Origin: Arcuatula senhousia
Taxonomy: Eukaryota > Mollusca > Bivalvia > Mytilida > Mytilidae
Assembly (NCBI GenBank): GCA_963971305.1
Contig: OZ020305.1
Span: forward strand, 44,155,717 to 44,219,716
Direction of reading: 5' to 3'
Length of the DNA: 64,000 nt
Part shown: one piece after another, positions 10,336-21,790 of the stretch
Layout: every line of letters starts with the position of its first letter
Numbering within the stretch: position 1 is the first letter of the stretch
The notes under the pieces: generated by a model
Told to the model about the DNA's origin: nothing
Database searches by the model: none
What the model saw: only the letters and a program-made list of their open reading frames with translations
Position numbers and translations under genes: made by a program

Positions 10336-11099
10336 ATCTGTACCACTTCCTGAAGGGAGCGTAAACACGGAACTGCATGCCATGTAGGAAATTGACAGAT
10401 CATGCTAGTATACATTTGTTCTGGTGTAAAGTTAGGCAGTAGCTACTTATGACTGTGTCACCGAATTGTTGAATATGTAGACATAAGCCATCCTATTGTT
10501 ATTGCAACTCAGTGTTTCGATCAAAATCGCCTGCTGTTCGCTCTTCTTTCTCGAGGTGTCGGTGCCTAAAGTTTGTGAAGCATGTTGGTTACCTTACCAG
10601 TGTAGTAGTGTATCATTGATGGTCTTATTTTTGTTCGTTTGTCCAGTTGGCTATATGTGTCCAATTCCATTTCTTACTTCATTATCTTTTAATGTTCATG
10701 TTATCGATCACCCCTTGCATGTTCATCTACCTAATTCAAAAAATCTTACAAAGTGACAAATAAAATGGGACTCTGTTCCCTGTTTTATTGATGCCAATAG
10801 ATTAAATATTCCTGCATGCTTATGGTCATACGCTGAATGAATATTTAGAAAATGGTATCTTTATTTTCGAAAAAAACCAAGATCGTCTCATTATATATGA
10901 TTCATGACTGTCAAATACCCGATGTCAGTTTGCCTTACGATTTCAGTTTAGTTAATTTGTGTGCGTTTTCTTGTGTGTTTCATGATGTTGTCTTTGGTGT
11001 TAAAAAATCTTGTTATTGTATTTTTTAAACTTTTTTATACATCATCTGTGCTGGGAATGGAAAGCTCGAAGTGTCAATTCACATTAGCTAAAATATATG
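10336..11099. other. Intergenic, nothing recognised
   Basis: No domain-bearing frame. The open frame at 10496-10756 is hydrophobic and Cys-rich by composition only. Confidence 0.4.
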
Positions 11100-11345
11100 T
11101 TCCCCTTTCTTAAAGACACCATAATTATACAGCTTTGTGGACGTGCTTCCCAGCGGACAATTCAGTGGCTTTCCAATGAGTACAATTTCGCACCTTTTCT
11201 TGCCGATTTGTTTGTTCATTCATTTAAAGCTGACTTCTTACTTTCAGGTTTAGACAAATGGAATCTTAGACTTGCTTTATCCTTTAATCTCACACTTCGT
11301 TACGTCGATGTCAATTTAATAAACACTCCCAGGCTAATAGTTTAG
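11100..11345 (+). pseudogene. Penelope-like RT fragment, central palm region
   Basis: Reads NFAPFLADLFVHSFKADFLLS...RLALSFNLTLRYVD, corresponding to NCAPLLADLFFHSYEADFLQ...RLALSFNLTFRYIDD in the copy at 43591. The catalytic pair is damaged (YVDV instead of YIDD). Continuation of this copy is displaced to 11690-11990 by a foldback remnant and a MITE. Confidence 0.75.
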
Positions 11346-11354
11346 TATTTAGGG

Positions 11355-11483
11355 AAGGACTGTTTAATTTAAAGGAGAGGCCTTGGTATTTTCTTCTGAC
11401 CAGAAAATTATTTACAGCACAGAAATTGTCTTTGTCTCTCCAAAATTAGCATTTTTTTATATGGCAGAAATTCTACTTCAGAC
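11355..11483 (+). repeat. Decayed foldback end related to 53231-54002
   Basis: TAGGGAAGGACTGTTTAATTTAAAGG...CTTGGTATTTTCTTCTGACCAGAAAATT resembles the left end of the foldback at 53231, and ATATGGCAG.A.TTCTACTTCAGA resembles its interior at 53878-53900. A diverged copy without its other end. Confidence 0.5.
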
Positions 11484-11644
11484 CAGGCCTGGGTGCCACA
11501 AAATTAAAAAAATACTTAAGTCTGAGAATATTCTTAATTTCCATGGCGACTCCAATCAAATCTGTCTAATTTGATGACGTCACAATGAGTTGAGAATATT
11601 CTCAGACTTAAGTAATTTTTCATGTATTGTGGCGCCCAGGCCAG
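11484..11644. mobile_element. 161-bp MITE with about 51-bp inverted repeats
   Basis: The left arm CAGGCCTGGGTGCCACA...ACTTAAGTCTGAGAATATTCT is mirrored by the right arm. The inner 21 bases of the arms are identical; the outer ends differ by a few bases (CAGGCC versus CTGGCC). No convincing target duplication. The terminal decamer CAGGCCTGGG equals that of the giant element at 48181. It sits inside a Penelope-like fragment. Confidence 0.8.
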
Positions 11645-11689
11645 AGCTTGTAAATGAAAAACTGTGATTTCCTGGATAGAGCATTTCGT

Positions 11690-11990
11690 CTGACAAGCTC
11701 CCTGAGCACATGAGTTCACTCTCATTACGACTAGAGTTCGCGTTGATAATTGATATTCAGTGGCTTTTGTGTTTTATATGTTGTCCGTTCTTTCGTCCTG
11801 TCCTTGTTTGTGTTTACTGGTTTTGTCTCTGCCCTTTCGGACTTCGGATTGGTACCTCTGCTTCATTTTCCCTGGTTGCTGTCGTCGCCCAAGAAAGTTT
11901 TCAGATGACATAATTTGGTAGTTGCCAAATACGGTATATCTATTTCTCAAATGGGCACAGGTGTTGGTTAGAAATTACTTACCCTTCCGA
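11690..11990 (+). pseudogene. Penelope-like element 3' tail fragments
   Basis: GAGCACATGAGTTCACTCTCATTACGACTAGAGTTCGCG... and TTTTGTCTCTGCCCTTTCGGACTT...ATTGGTACCTCTGCTTC match the 3' region after the RT stop at 14820-15000 and 44290-44460. A piece reading KYGISISQMGTGVG follows out of order, so the copy is rearranged. Confidence 0.7.
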
Positions 11991-13865
11991 AGTGATGGTT
12001 GTGTTACTATACATGTTGTTCTGTGTGTTTTGTGGTTTGTTTGCTTCTAGAGTATTGGTATTGTGACATGTGCCTTTCGTACATTCGTTTTCTCTTAAAT
12101 CTCCGACTCCTTTTTGCAGAATATCTTTTGTAATTTAAAATCGCTATTTCGTCCGATCAGACTAATAACATAACTTGCATTAAAATATTCATTTCAGATT
12201 GACAATAAAATGATTATATGATAAAAATTTTATACCATTTCTAGACAAGGAGCGTATATAGTGATTTCATTTTGGGTGTGCACAAGTTGCACCTAACGGT
12301 ACCAATCTCTTATCGGCAAATCCTTGTAAATAATTCAGTGAATTTCCATGAAACTTTTCACACAACCTTTTGGCACTATGATAGTCAAGAAGATGTGCAT
12401 CTTCTATTTAAAAATTGATATGACTTGATTTTGGGTTTCCCCAAACAAAAACATGGGCTTTGCCATGCATTAGACGACAAAAGGTATCCATCTCTTATCC
12501 ACAACCCATTCTAAACATGCATGTCAATGGAATATCATTCAATTTTCAAACAATCTCTGTAAACTATATACAAAGTAATGTAAACACCTTATATTTTAGA
12601 ATTTTATGTCAGGTTTTGTGGTATGGAGGTATTTTTTTTTTTGTGAGCCACGTCTTATGGTTTTCTTATATATTTTTTTTTCAGAACGTGTGTGTAAAGC
12701 ACCCTTAAATATTCAGTAGTTTAATGTAAAATCTGACCACAATTGTAAGATCAACGTTATTACAAATAAAAACCAAGTTTAGAATAGAAATTATATGAAT
12801 TTCCAGAACTAATAGTATTTTCATGAAATCACACAATATAGTCAGATTAATATTTTGAATTTTTCAACCGATGGAGCATTTCTGATGAGCCTAAAAGGAC
12901 AAATGTGTTCAGCCAGATTTTGAAAAATGCATGGTAAATTTTCGTTACATGCATTTTGCTTATACTAATTCCTTTGAAATTAGAAGCTACTGTTAAAATA
13001 TTGTTAGTTTTCATGGTCAATCAATCCGTTTTGTCGATCATAGCCAGGAAAACAACAACAACAAGAAGAAAAAAAGGAGAGCAAATAATAGAAAAGTGAA
13101 AGAAAAGAAAGGGGGATAAGAAAAGAACACGTTTATACAGATGTTCAATAAAAAAGACGAATAGCAATCGACAATGTGGCATCTGTTGAAAATTTATTAG
13201 TCTTTTTGAGAATTGAACTTTAGTTGTTGCCATGTTTTGACCATATTATAACTTATTCACTCTTACTATTTTTGGGATTTTTTTTTCTCTCATTCAGGGC
13301 ATCCGCATAGCTCTATAAGCGGATCACCGATGGCGTGATCTATATAGACTCTGAAAGTTATTTTTAATGGTATATTAATTTTTCATAGAGCAATTTTCTT
13401 AATAATGTAACAAAGTAATATTACATGCATGGACTTGAAAGAGAACCAATTCCTTGACGTAAATAATCTATGTTCATTTTAATAAACTGATGAAATATTC
13501 TTCTCGTCCGCATACGTAATAGTCCTTAACCCATAATTGATGTGTAATAATTGAAAAAAGAATTAAACAAAAATATTTTTGAATTTGATGATTTTATTAA
13601 TAGATAGTATAGGCCACACTGTCATGGCATGAAGGATGAAGTCAATCGATTAATGTGCCGGTCCTTGTTATGTTCATCTTTATAAAGAGAATTGATGATA
13701 CATACAATGAGCTCTGGTGTAAACTAGTGTTGCATATACCGTCTTAAACAGCAATATACATGTAAACCAGAAGAGTCGGCAATTACATCTTACATTGACC
13801 AGTGGTCGCTACTAGCACCACTTTTTCAACAAAGGAGTATGTCAACTAAAAATGTACTTGTGGGG
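11991..13865. other. Intergenic; one weak hammerhead-like motif
   Basis: No gene seen. TTCTGATGAGCC...GGACAAATG at about 12880-12906 resembles a decayed hammerhead core, with flanks AATTTTTCAA and TTGAAAAAT able to pair. The GAAA box is lost, so it is reported only as a weak finding. Confidence 0.4.
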
Positions 13866-14190
13866 TCTGATGAGTCTTCAATAGACGAAAAGCGCGTCAC
13901 GCGTAGCAAAATTTATTGTCTGGAACCCTGTTGGAACCCCCGTGAAGGTTAGAGCTGCTGGTGGGGTTTAATTCCCCGAGATAAATTATCCGTGTAAATT
14001 TCAAAATTGTCCAAACCATTAGGTTCTGTCTACCCTAGACATTGGTTGTTCTTAGTCAAAATTTGGTTTTACTGTTCAGTAGTTTTGGGTTTATTATTAA
14101 AGGCTTTACCTCTGATAAGTCTTCAATAGACGAAACGCGCGTTGCAAAATTTATTGTCTGGAACCTTGTTGTAATTTGTATTTATATCAT
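13866..14190 (+). mobile_element. Retrozyme copy, internally deleted, with two decayed hammerheads
   Basis: Two hammerhead motifs flank a shortened body. The first (about 13868) keeps CTGATGAG, the stem II hairpin and GAAA but has a poor stem I. The second (about 14112) reads CTGATAAG and lacks the stem I 3' strand. The body between shares CGTGAAGGTTAG.GCTGCTGGTGG and the TTTCAAAATTGT phrase with the copies at 15608 and 26041. About 110 bp of body is missing. A Penelope-like RT begins immediately after it. Confidence 0.75.
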
Positions 14191-15000
14191 TCTAGACAAA
14201 AAAGACCGTAGACTAGCTCTCTCTAGCTTTCAACCTCACGTTCCGTTATATTGATGATGTCCTTTCACTAAACAATTCTCGATTTGGTGACTTTCTCCAT
14301 CTCATATATCCCTAGGAGCTTGAGATAAAGGACACAACGGATTCTAGGAAGTTTGCTTCATATTTAGATCTACATCTCGAAATTGACTCTCAAGGAAGAC
14401 TTTCAACAAGGCTCTATGACAAACGTGATGACTTCAACTTTCCAATCGTCAACTTTCCCTTCTTGTGTAGCAACATTCCGTCTGCTCCATGCAGCTTATG
14501 GAGTTTACGTATCTCAATTGATTCGTTACTCCGGAGCGTGCGGGACTTACATCGATTTCCTTAGCAGAGCGACACGTCTGACGCAAAAATTGCTCACACA
14601 GGGTTATGTTGCTCCTCGGTTGCTGTCTTCACTCAAGAAATTTTACGGAAGACATCATGCACTTATAGACAAATATGGGATTTCGATCTCTCAGATGAGT
14701 GCAGATGTTGGTTTGTCATAGGGTTTTGTTTTGTCTTCCTTTACCGGATTTGACACGCTGAATGGACTATTGGCAACGCGACGGGTGTGCTATAGCAATC
14801 AAGCAGGAGCTGCTTACTCTTCCGGAGCACCTGAGTTCACTATTGTTTCGACTGTTGATTGATATTCAGTTATTTTGTGTTTCCATGTTTTACATGTTGT
14901 CTGTTTTTGTCCCATTCTTGTTGGTGTTTGCTGGTTTTGTCTCTGCCCTTTCGGACTTTTGACATTCGGGTACCCCATTGGTACCTCTGCTTCTTTCGAA
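14191..15000 (+). pseudogene. 5'-truncated Penelope-like reverse transcriptase
   Basis: Nearly identical to the 3' half of the copy at 43591-44460. It holds the RYIDD catalytic motif, IYP.ELEIKDTTDSRK, YLDLHLEID, RLYDKRDDFNF, AYGVYVSQLIRYSGACGTYIDFLSRATRLTQKLL and GRHHALIDKYGISISQMSADVG, but spread over at least three frames, with a 5-bp insertion after LALS and a stop in IYP*ELE. RT copies RNA into DNA; this one cannot. The shared 3' tail ends near CATTGGTACCTCTGCTTC (14990). The 5' truncation joins retrozyme sequence. Confidence 0.9.
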
Positions 15001-15563
15001 CAAATGGACAGTCTTTGAACCGAAAGCACATTGCAATTCCTTCTGTTGAATATTCAGCCACTAATTTTCAAGCAAACTGAATTAAATTACGCTTAATTTT
15101 TTTTTTCATAATCACCTTCAGAAGTAATCGTGAAAAATAATCACATCTCACCTTGTCTACAGGAGTATATCAGCTATTTATTTACTGCACAAATAATATT
15201 ATTATAATAGTACATGTATATGAAGATTTATTAACGAAAGATGTTCATTGATTCAGACATACGACCAAATGAATTGTCTTTCTTAGAAAATAAGTATGCA
15301 GGATGCAGTATCAGGCCTATCTCTTAACAGTTCGCTAGCCTGAGTTAATAGTCGTTAAATATCATACCAAGCCTAAAAAGAAATATTGAAAAGAAAACAC
15401 TGGACAATGAAAGATGGATTTATTTAGTTCGTTCACAGCATATAGGACAAAGCTACATGCTAAATATCAAGAGGCTGTGGCAAGTAGTTGCTTAAAAATC
15501 TGTGACGGATGTTTTGTGACGCTGCAGGACGAAGGACACCGAAAAACGACGAATGTTGAGTTA
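15001..15563. other. Intergenic, nothing recognised
   Basis: AT-rich, no coding frame or shared repeat noticed. Confidence 0.4.
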
Positions 15564-16015
15564 AAGTAACTTCAACTGATGAGTCTTGAATAGACAAAAC
15601 GCGCGTCAGGCGTAGCAAAAATTATTGTCTGGAATTTTGTTGTCATTTGTATTTCGAACACACGTGAAGGTTAGCACTGCTGGTGGAGTTTCAATTCCCC
15701 GAGGTTAGCCCGCTCCGGCATCAACACTTTTGTGTTGGAGAATACATCAAAGCTTTAAATTATCCGTTTAAATTTCAAAATTGTTTAAACCCTAAGGGTA
15801 TTCCTACTCCAGACATAGGTTGATCATCTTAGTATTAATTTGGTTCCCAAATTTGGTATGTTTGGTTTTACTGTTCTATGCTCTTCATAATCATATAATG
15901 TTTGGCTTTTTCAATATTTTTGTAGAGCGCCTCTGATGAGTCTTGAATAGACGAAACGCGCGTCAGGCGTAGCAAAAATTATTGTCTGGAATTTTGTTGT
16001 CATTTGTATTTCAAT
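15564..16015 (+). mobile_element. Retrozyme: 357-nt unit between two hammerhead motifs
   Basis: Predicted cleavage points after 15607 and 15964 define a unit of 357 nt. The upstream hammerhead (15575-15615) has AAAA in place of GAAA and no upstream stem I strand. The downstream one is complete. The body has GTGAAGGTTAGCACTGCTGG, a hairpin-like CTCCGGCATCAACACTTTTGTGTTGG and an ACTCCAGACATA segment also seen at 26045. There is no coding frame, as expected for non-autonomous retrozymes, which are known to spread as circular RNAs made from tandem copies. Confidence 0.8.
15912..15984 (+). ncRNA. Type I hammerhead ribozyme, complete
   Basis: Proximal stem I is GCGCCT (15927-15932) with AGGCGT (15965-15970). 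Core CTGATGA is 15933-15939. Stem II is GTCT (15940-15943) with AGAC (15949-15952) and a TGAAT loop. The GAAA box is 15953-15956. Stem III is the minimal ACGCGCGT (15956-15963). The cleavage triplet is GUC, with cut after 15964. Beyond an internal loop, CAATATTTTTG (15912-15922) pairs with CAAAAATTATTG (15973-15984) with one bulge, extending stem I as in natural fast-cleaving hammerheads. All invariant core bases are present. Confidence 0.88.
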
Positions 16016-16331
16016 GTGTCGCTTTTCAACAACTTGCAAACATAAAAGAGTTTTTTTTTTTTGGGGGGGGGCTTTATTACATTTAGTTTAAACATAAACA
16101 TATTCATTTATCCTGGATTTGGAAACAAGCTTTATGCGTATGCAAATTCCTCTCCGGCTTCAGTTACCAAGTGTTGCAGCGGCCCCCATTAAGCCTACTC
16201 TTATCGTACTCTACAAAGAGATATTTAAAATGCATGTGGTATTGCTGCCCACATACACGGCAAAACTTTTTCGCCCGGCTTCCGAAGGACTTGCATCGTT
16301 CTATAAGACCATCCTCAGAAATGGTATCGAA

Positions 16332-16353
16332 AGAGAGAGAGAGAGAGAGAGAG
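16332..16353 (+). repeat. (GA)n microsatellite
   Basis: About eleven GA dinucleotides. It lies downstream of the tRNA-like SINE head on the minus strand. Confidence 0.85.
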
Positions 16354-16381
16354 TCTCTGAAAATTGGTTCATGAAATTTTC

Positions 16382-16449
16382 GCCCCTGACGAGGATCGAA
16401 CCACAAACCTTAGTGTTAGAAGCCCCATGCGTTAACCACTTAGTCTACA
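16382..16449 (-). repeat. tRNA-derived SINE head
   Basis: The minus strand holds an A-box-like segment (TAAGTGGTTAACGC), an anticodon-loop-like CTTCTAACA resembling tRNA-Arg(TCT), and a B box GGTTCGATCC at normal spacing. The anticodon stem does not pair well and no acceptor stem closes, so it is a SINE promoter head or a tRNA pseudogene, not a working tRNA. The SINE body would run toward lower coordinates through the (CT)n tract. Overlapping frames are not genes. Confidence 0.7.
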
Positions 16450-17770
16450 CTAAAAAACTTAAATAACAAATTGTATCTCGTTAACCTTTTCATCTCCGTT
16501 TAATGAATTGAAACAGAATGCTTCTTCAAGTCTAAACAAATGAACAACTATTTTCACACTAATATTGTTTTTGTCAGATATACGCATTGGTGAATTGACC
16601 CCATTTAATTCAATTAGTTCACTTAACTAAATGATATTTTATACCAATAATGATTCAGTTCTTTGAAGACGTTGAATAAAACTGATGAAGATATCATTAT
16701 GACTTGATTTCGCAACACGAGTCTTGCTTTAATGAAGCTCTATTAGATACTTTATGGTTTTCTGATCAATTCTATATTGTCTTAAATCCTTGGCAAGTTA
16801 AAGACTAAGCTTTATTCTCTATCAAACCAAGCCTTCAGGAAATTCTGCTCAATGAGCATCGTAAATACGTTTCTTAATGAAGATCAAATTAATAACGTTA
16901 GTTCTCAACCAACGTCAGCAACATCTGCGCCGGACGAAATGCATTTCTAATCAAGCCAATCACGTGATTAACTAGAATGTCGAAATTTACCGAAGTAACA
17001 ACATCGGATTTTTAATTTAATGATGAGACTTTAACTGATTGTTATTAAATTCAACAGACGGGAAAGAATTGCTTTAAACTATTTGATTCCATTTCTGATA
17101 GAAAAAAGAAAAGAAAAATGATGTTGATGTAGATATACAAAAAATTACTTTCATCTTCTATATTGAAGGAAAATTGCGGTTATATTCAGTATAAACGGTA
17201 AGAACTATTTTTATAAGAATACTAGAATTTATGTTTCCCATTTTTTAGTCCTTTATTTAATTTATTTTATATAAAAACAAGTTAAATTGTTTTTTTTTTT
17301 TTTTTCACCCTTAAAATAGTTTTGCTCCATTTTTGTTTTACAACATTTTTTACTTTAAAACTGGAGATATCCGTTAGTTTTTCGTATAGTTATTTTTATG
17401 TGTACATAAAATGTATGAGTCATTGACACTCGCTTTATAAATAAATTGTGATTGTATGCTTAAACAAAATTACAACAAAAATCACAAATTTAATCTTCCT
17501 ATTAATTTGTTTTAAAATGAACGTTTTACACCATTTTTTTTTCTATACATCAAATGAATCAGCTACATGTATATTAATAGGATTTAGACTCCTGTGGCTA
17601 ATATTCTGTTAAAAATAATTATGGAATGGCTCATTTTAAAAACCATTCTTTACTCTTTCAAGACCAGGTTATTTTTACCTCAGTACCTTTTGCTAAGTAA
17701 CCCAGGAACCTTAAGTTAGTTTTGGCTAGAAAAAAATATATTTCGGATTATACTTGTATCATTTGTAAAC
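16450..17770. other. Intergenic, nothing recognised
   Basis: AT-rich, with poly-T tracts only. Confidence 0.4.
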
Positions 17771-17897
17771 TTACAAAATATTGACTTTAAATTTTTATGA
17801 TATAGGTATAAAATTTTACGAAATATTGACTTTTACTTTCTATGATATAGGAATAAAATATTACAAAATATTGACTTTAACTTTTTATGATATAAAA
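17771..17897 (+). repeat. Tandem repeat, 3 x 45 bp
   Basis: TTACAAAATATTGACTTTAA.TTTTTATGATATAGG recurs at 17771, 17816 and 17861, 45 bp apart, with a few differences. It abuts the pearl-like element. Confidence 0.85.
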
Positions 17898-17933
17898 TAA
17901 GCATTATTTAACAATGGTGGTAAAACTTATAAC

Positions 17934-19462
17934 AAGAGGCTCCCAGGAGCCTGAATCGCTCACCTGGTATTGATGTTGACCCTATACAGTTTTGTAGAGC
18001 TAAATGAGCTGAACATTTAAGCAAGCAACAGCTTTTCTATACCTGCAATAGTTTTCATTCTATAGGCCAAAAACACCATTTTCCACCTATAAGGGGCCAT
18101 AACCCCTATAAGGAGTCATCTGACAACTTTGACCCTATGGAGACTTTTGTAGAGCTAAATGAGCTGAACATTTAAGCAAGCAACAGCTAATCTCTATCTG
18201 CAATAGTTTTCATTCTGTAGGCCAAAAACATGAAAAATCGCTTTTTTCAGGGGCCGTAACCCCTTTAAGGGGTCATCTGACAACTTCCACCCTATGGAGA
18301 ATTTTGTAGAGCTAAATGAGCTGAACATTTAAGCAAGCAACAGCTAATCTCTATGTGCAATAGTTTTCATTCTGTAGGCCAAAAACATGAAAAAACGCTA
18401 TTTTTCAGGGGCCGTAACCCCTATAAGGGGTTATCTGACAACTTCGACCCTATGGAGACTTTCGTAGAGCTAAATGAGCTGAACATTTAAGCAAGCAACA
18501 GCTAATCTTTATCTGCAATAGTTTTCATTCTGTAGGACAAAAACATGAAAAATCGCTATTTTTCAGGGGCCGTAACCCCTATAAGGGGTCATCTGACAAC
18601 TTCGACCCTATGGAGACTTTTGTAGAGCTAAATGAGCTGAACATTTAAGCAAGCAACAACTAATCTCTATCTGCAATAGTTTTCATTCTGTAGGACAAAA
18701 ACATGAAAAATCGCTATTTTTCAGGGGCCGTAACCCCTATAAGGGGTCATCTGACAACTTCGACCCTATGGAGAATTTTGAAGAGCTAAATGAGCTGAAC
18801 ATTTAAGCAAGCAACAGCTAATCTCTATGTGCAACAGTTTTCATTCTGTAGGCCAAAAACATGAAAAATGGCTATTTTTCACCTTTAAGGGGCCGTAACC
18901 CCTATAAGGGGTCATCTGACAACTTCTACCCTATAGAGACTTTTGTAGAGTTAAATGAGCTGAACATTTAAGCAAGCAACAGCTAATCTCTATCTGCAAT
19001 AGTTTCCATTCTGTAGGCCAAAAACATGAAAAAATGCTATTTTTCACCATTAAGGGGCCGTAACCCCTATAAGGGGTCATCTGACAACTTTGACCAAATG
19101 GAGACTTTTGTAGAGCTTTTGATGCTGAATCAGTAGCGTGGCCTCAGATTTCCTTTATCTCTTATACTTTTTGATTTATAAGCCAAAAACAGTAGTCTGA
19201 CCCCCCTAGTCTATTTTTAGTAACGGCGGCCATGTTTTTTAACGGATCAAAAATCAAAACACAAGTTTGGTGCAGGACACCCTAAGGATCATTCATACCA
19301 AGTTTCATTAAATTCTGTTTGGTAGTTTCAGAGGAGAAGATTTTTGAAAAATTGTTAACAGACGACGACGACGACGACAGACGACGACAGACGACGACGA
19401 CGACGACGGACGCCAAGTGATGGTAATAGCTCACATGGACCTTCGGTCCAGGTGAGCTAAAA
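17934..19462 (+). mobile_element. Pearl-like tandem-core element, copy C1
   Basis: Starts AAGAGGCTCCCAGGAGCCTG (a self-pairing hairpin) followed by AATCGCTCACCTGG. It continues with about seven tandem units of 155-165 bp (GAGCTGAACATTTAAGCAAG at 18006, 18161, 18318, 18476, 18634, 18792, 18957), then a unique region, a (GAC)n microsatellite and a terminal hairpin AGCTCACATGGACC/GGTCCAGGTGAGCT (19428-19458). It encodes nothing. Terminal hairpins plus core tandem repeats plus microsatellite resemble the bivalve pearl and Helentron-type non-autonomous elements. Confidence 0.85.
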
Positions 19463-19719
19463 ATGAACGGTAACCCCATTTCAGATTTATCATTCCGATT
19501 GAAACGTTTGCCCCTTGATTTGGTTATGTCCAACCTTGTCCAAAAAATGTGGTTGTTTAATAAACTATCATACGTTTTGTACTTTCATTGAAGAATTTGT
19601 GTTTTTCATGTCTGCTCAATTAAAAAACTGCTTTACACTAAAAGTTCATGACCTCAGTTACTTTACACAAGAATGGTCAAAAAGATTCGGAACAACCTGT
19701 AAATGGAATTTGTTGCAAG

Positions 19720-19862
19720 ACTTAAATCCAGGGGCCAATTGAAAAACAGCGAGCAGCGACCGCTTGTCACATTGAAGGCTGCTGGCTATTTTCCATTGTG
19801 GATATTTTAAATTTACGTTTATAATGTAGGTTGTGTCGCGTACACTTATTCCACACATCATT
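19720..19862 (+). repeat. Family B repeat, partial copy
   Basis: AACAGCGAGCAGCGACCGC...TTTATAATGTAGGTTGTGTCGCGTACACTTATTCCACA matches 29935-30090 and 59950-60080 and, inverted, 21465-21570. Confidence 0.75.
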
Positions 19863-21435
19863 TTCTTCTATTAAGGCTTGTAGTTGAAATTCATATACCG
19901 AAAGTGTAAATATGAAACATAAAATATGTGCTGGGCAAAGCCCTTTCCAATCTTGCTATGAAAATAAGCAAGTCTGTGTAAAGAAGATATCATTCTTATG
20001 ACCTTTTACTTTTTTCTTTTTATTTTACTTGTACTTTTTGCGTCTTGACAAATTGAATTAACCTCTTCAATTAATAGTAATATTAAATAGAAACAATATA
20101 TAAGGTGTGTTAATCAAACATGGTTTGTTGTTTAATATATTGCGCCTGTTTTCTTGAACTTTTGCATGACACCTTGTAACTTTAAACGCCTTTTTTTAAA
20201 TACACCATATGCATGTGTTGCACATTACATTTTTAACAATGAACGTATACAGATTAGTTTTACATATGACTTATTATGGAATTTTTATAAAACAATTTAA
20301 AACAATATTTACAGGCAAACAACGAATCCATACCACCTCCCCAAAGTAAAAAAAAGAACATAACAGATTTATAACATTACATGATATATAAAGTCTGTAA
20401 ATTACCAATTTATATTAACAGACCTTTATTGTCCTATGACAAACGCAGATGTACAACCTTAACAATATGCTAGCGGGAAATACAGGATAGGCATATTTCT
20501 TTGATAAAATTTTCTATAACAGATAACAGAGGAAGAAAATAAAGAAGTAGATGAAAATGTATAAATAACATTATTTAAAAAATAAACCGAAAATAACATT
20601 TTAAACGCCATACGCCCACAAATGTAGAGAATTTTCATACCGGAATATTACATCCTAATATTTATGTAATTGATGATTATAATTCATACAACTTCAAGAA
20701 CAATCCTTTGGAAATAAACCACTGTTTTTTTAAGTATATCGGCAAACTTTAAGATAAAAATAGTAAACATAGGAGGGGCGGTAGTTGGACTGAGGTTAGC
20801 CCTATACCACATAGCACAAGTTCCTATCTTTGTCGAGGCTTTTAATAACATTACTCTTTTTATGTTAATTGTTCTAAGTTGAGAAGGGGGTCTTTGATGA
20901 CATTTTTAGGATTTTGTTTTTCATTTGCATATATTTTTGTCATCTTTGTTTATCGAATTTCTTCTAAACATCATGTTGACTTTTATTAGAAATCACAGTT
21001 GTCGCTTTAATTTTTAAAATGTAAGTAAACGAGAAGCACACCTTCCTTATAACAAACCGACTTTCTCGGGTGTTCTTCATAACAAATAAAATGATTCAAT
21101 CTTTACATGTAAACAAGGTCGTCAATAAGTTAATCTTTGTTTAAAATAAGAAAGGCAAAATAAGTTTTATATCAAAAGCGCCTGTAATTGCTGGAAGCCA
21201 TACGTTATGTTTTTTTTTCAAAGGGAATGATATTGGGATCAGGTGTTATTCATTGAGAGCCTTGACATCTAGAACTTGAAGATTTTTATCCGAACTAAAA
21301 TATAAGCTTTGTTAATAAGGTGAAAGGTTAAAAGTATAGGAAAGTCCAAGGCCGAAAAGTGAACGTACTTGACATTTGTATTTATTTGTTTTATGCTTCG
21401 GTCATTAAATACAGATTTTATTGTAACAGTGAAAA
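19863..21435. other. Intergenic, nothing recognised
   Basis: AT-rich, with no domain-bearing frame. Confidence 0.4.
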
Positions 21436-21439
21436 ATTA

Positions 21440-21790
21440 CTCAAATAGAAAATAATGAGATGTGGAATAAGTGTACGCGACACAGCCCACAATCAAACGG
21501 CAATTTAGAAAAACCACAACGGACAACCGCCAGCAGCCTTCAACGAGGCCATTTGGCACTGCTCGCAGTTCTGCAATTGGCCCATGGTCTAAATAAAATG
21601 CATATAATTCAAATCCAGCCCTGAAATAGTCACGGATAGACCCCCTTCTTAAACAAGGAACAGAAAACATCAAAAAGACAAGTACAAACGAAAGCTTTGT
21701 CAAAGATTCCTGGCTTAGGACAGGCACATGTAATATGTGGCGGGGTTAAACTAGTTTTTTGGGCCAAACCTCCCCCTATCAATATTCCAA
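21440..21790 (-). repeat. Family B repeat, long copy
   Basis: From GTGTACGCGACACA (21471) through CAGCAGCCTTCAACGAGG and GATTCCTGGCTTAGGACAGG to GGGGTTAAACTAGTTTTTTGGG (21742-21763). The same modules occur in order at 22262-22600 and inverted at 29735-30090. Frames over it are not coding. Confidence 0.8.

Noticed and set aside
16382..16449. Functional tRNA-Arg gene
   Set aside because: The A and B boxes are good, but the anticodon stem does not pair and no acceptor stem forms; a SINE head fits better.
16119..16466. Open frames on both strands around a tRNA-like sequence as genes
   Set aside because: They read through a SINE head and a (GA)n tract and contain no domain.
17934..19462. CRISPR-like array
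   Set aside because: Units are whole 155-165-bp tandem repeats without unique spacers, in a eukaryotic genome.
19282..19533. Valine- and serine-rich minus-strand frame
   Set aside because: It is produced by the (GAC)n microsatellite at the end of the pearl-like element.
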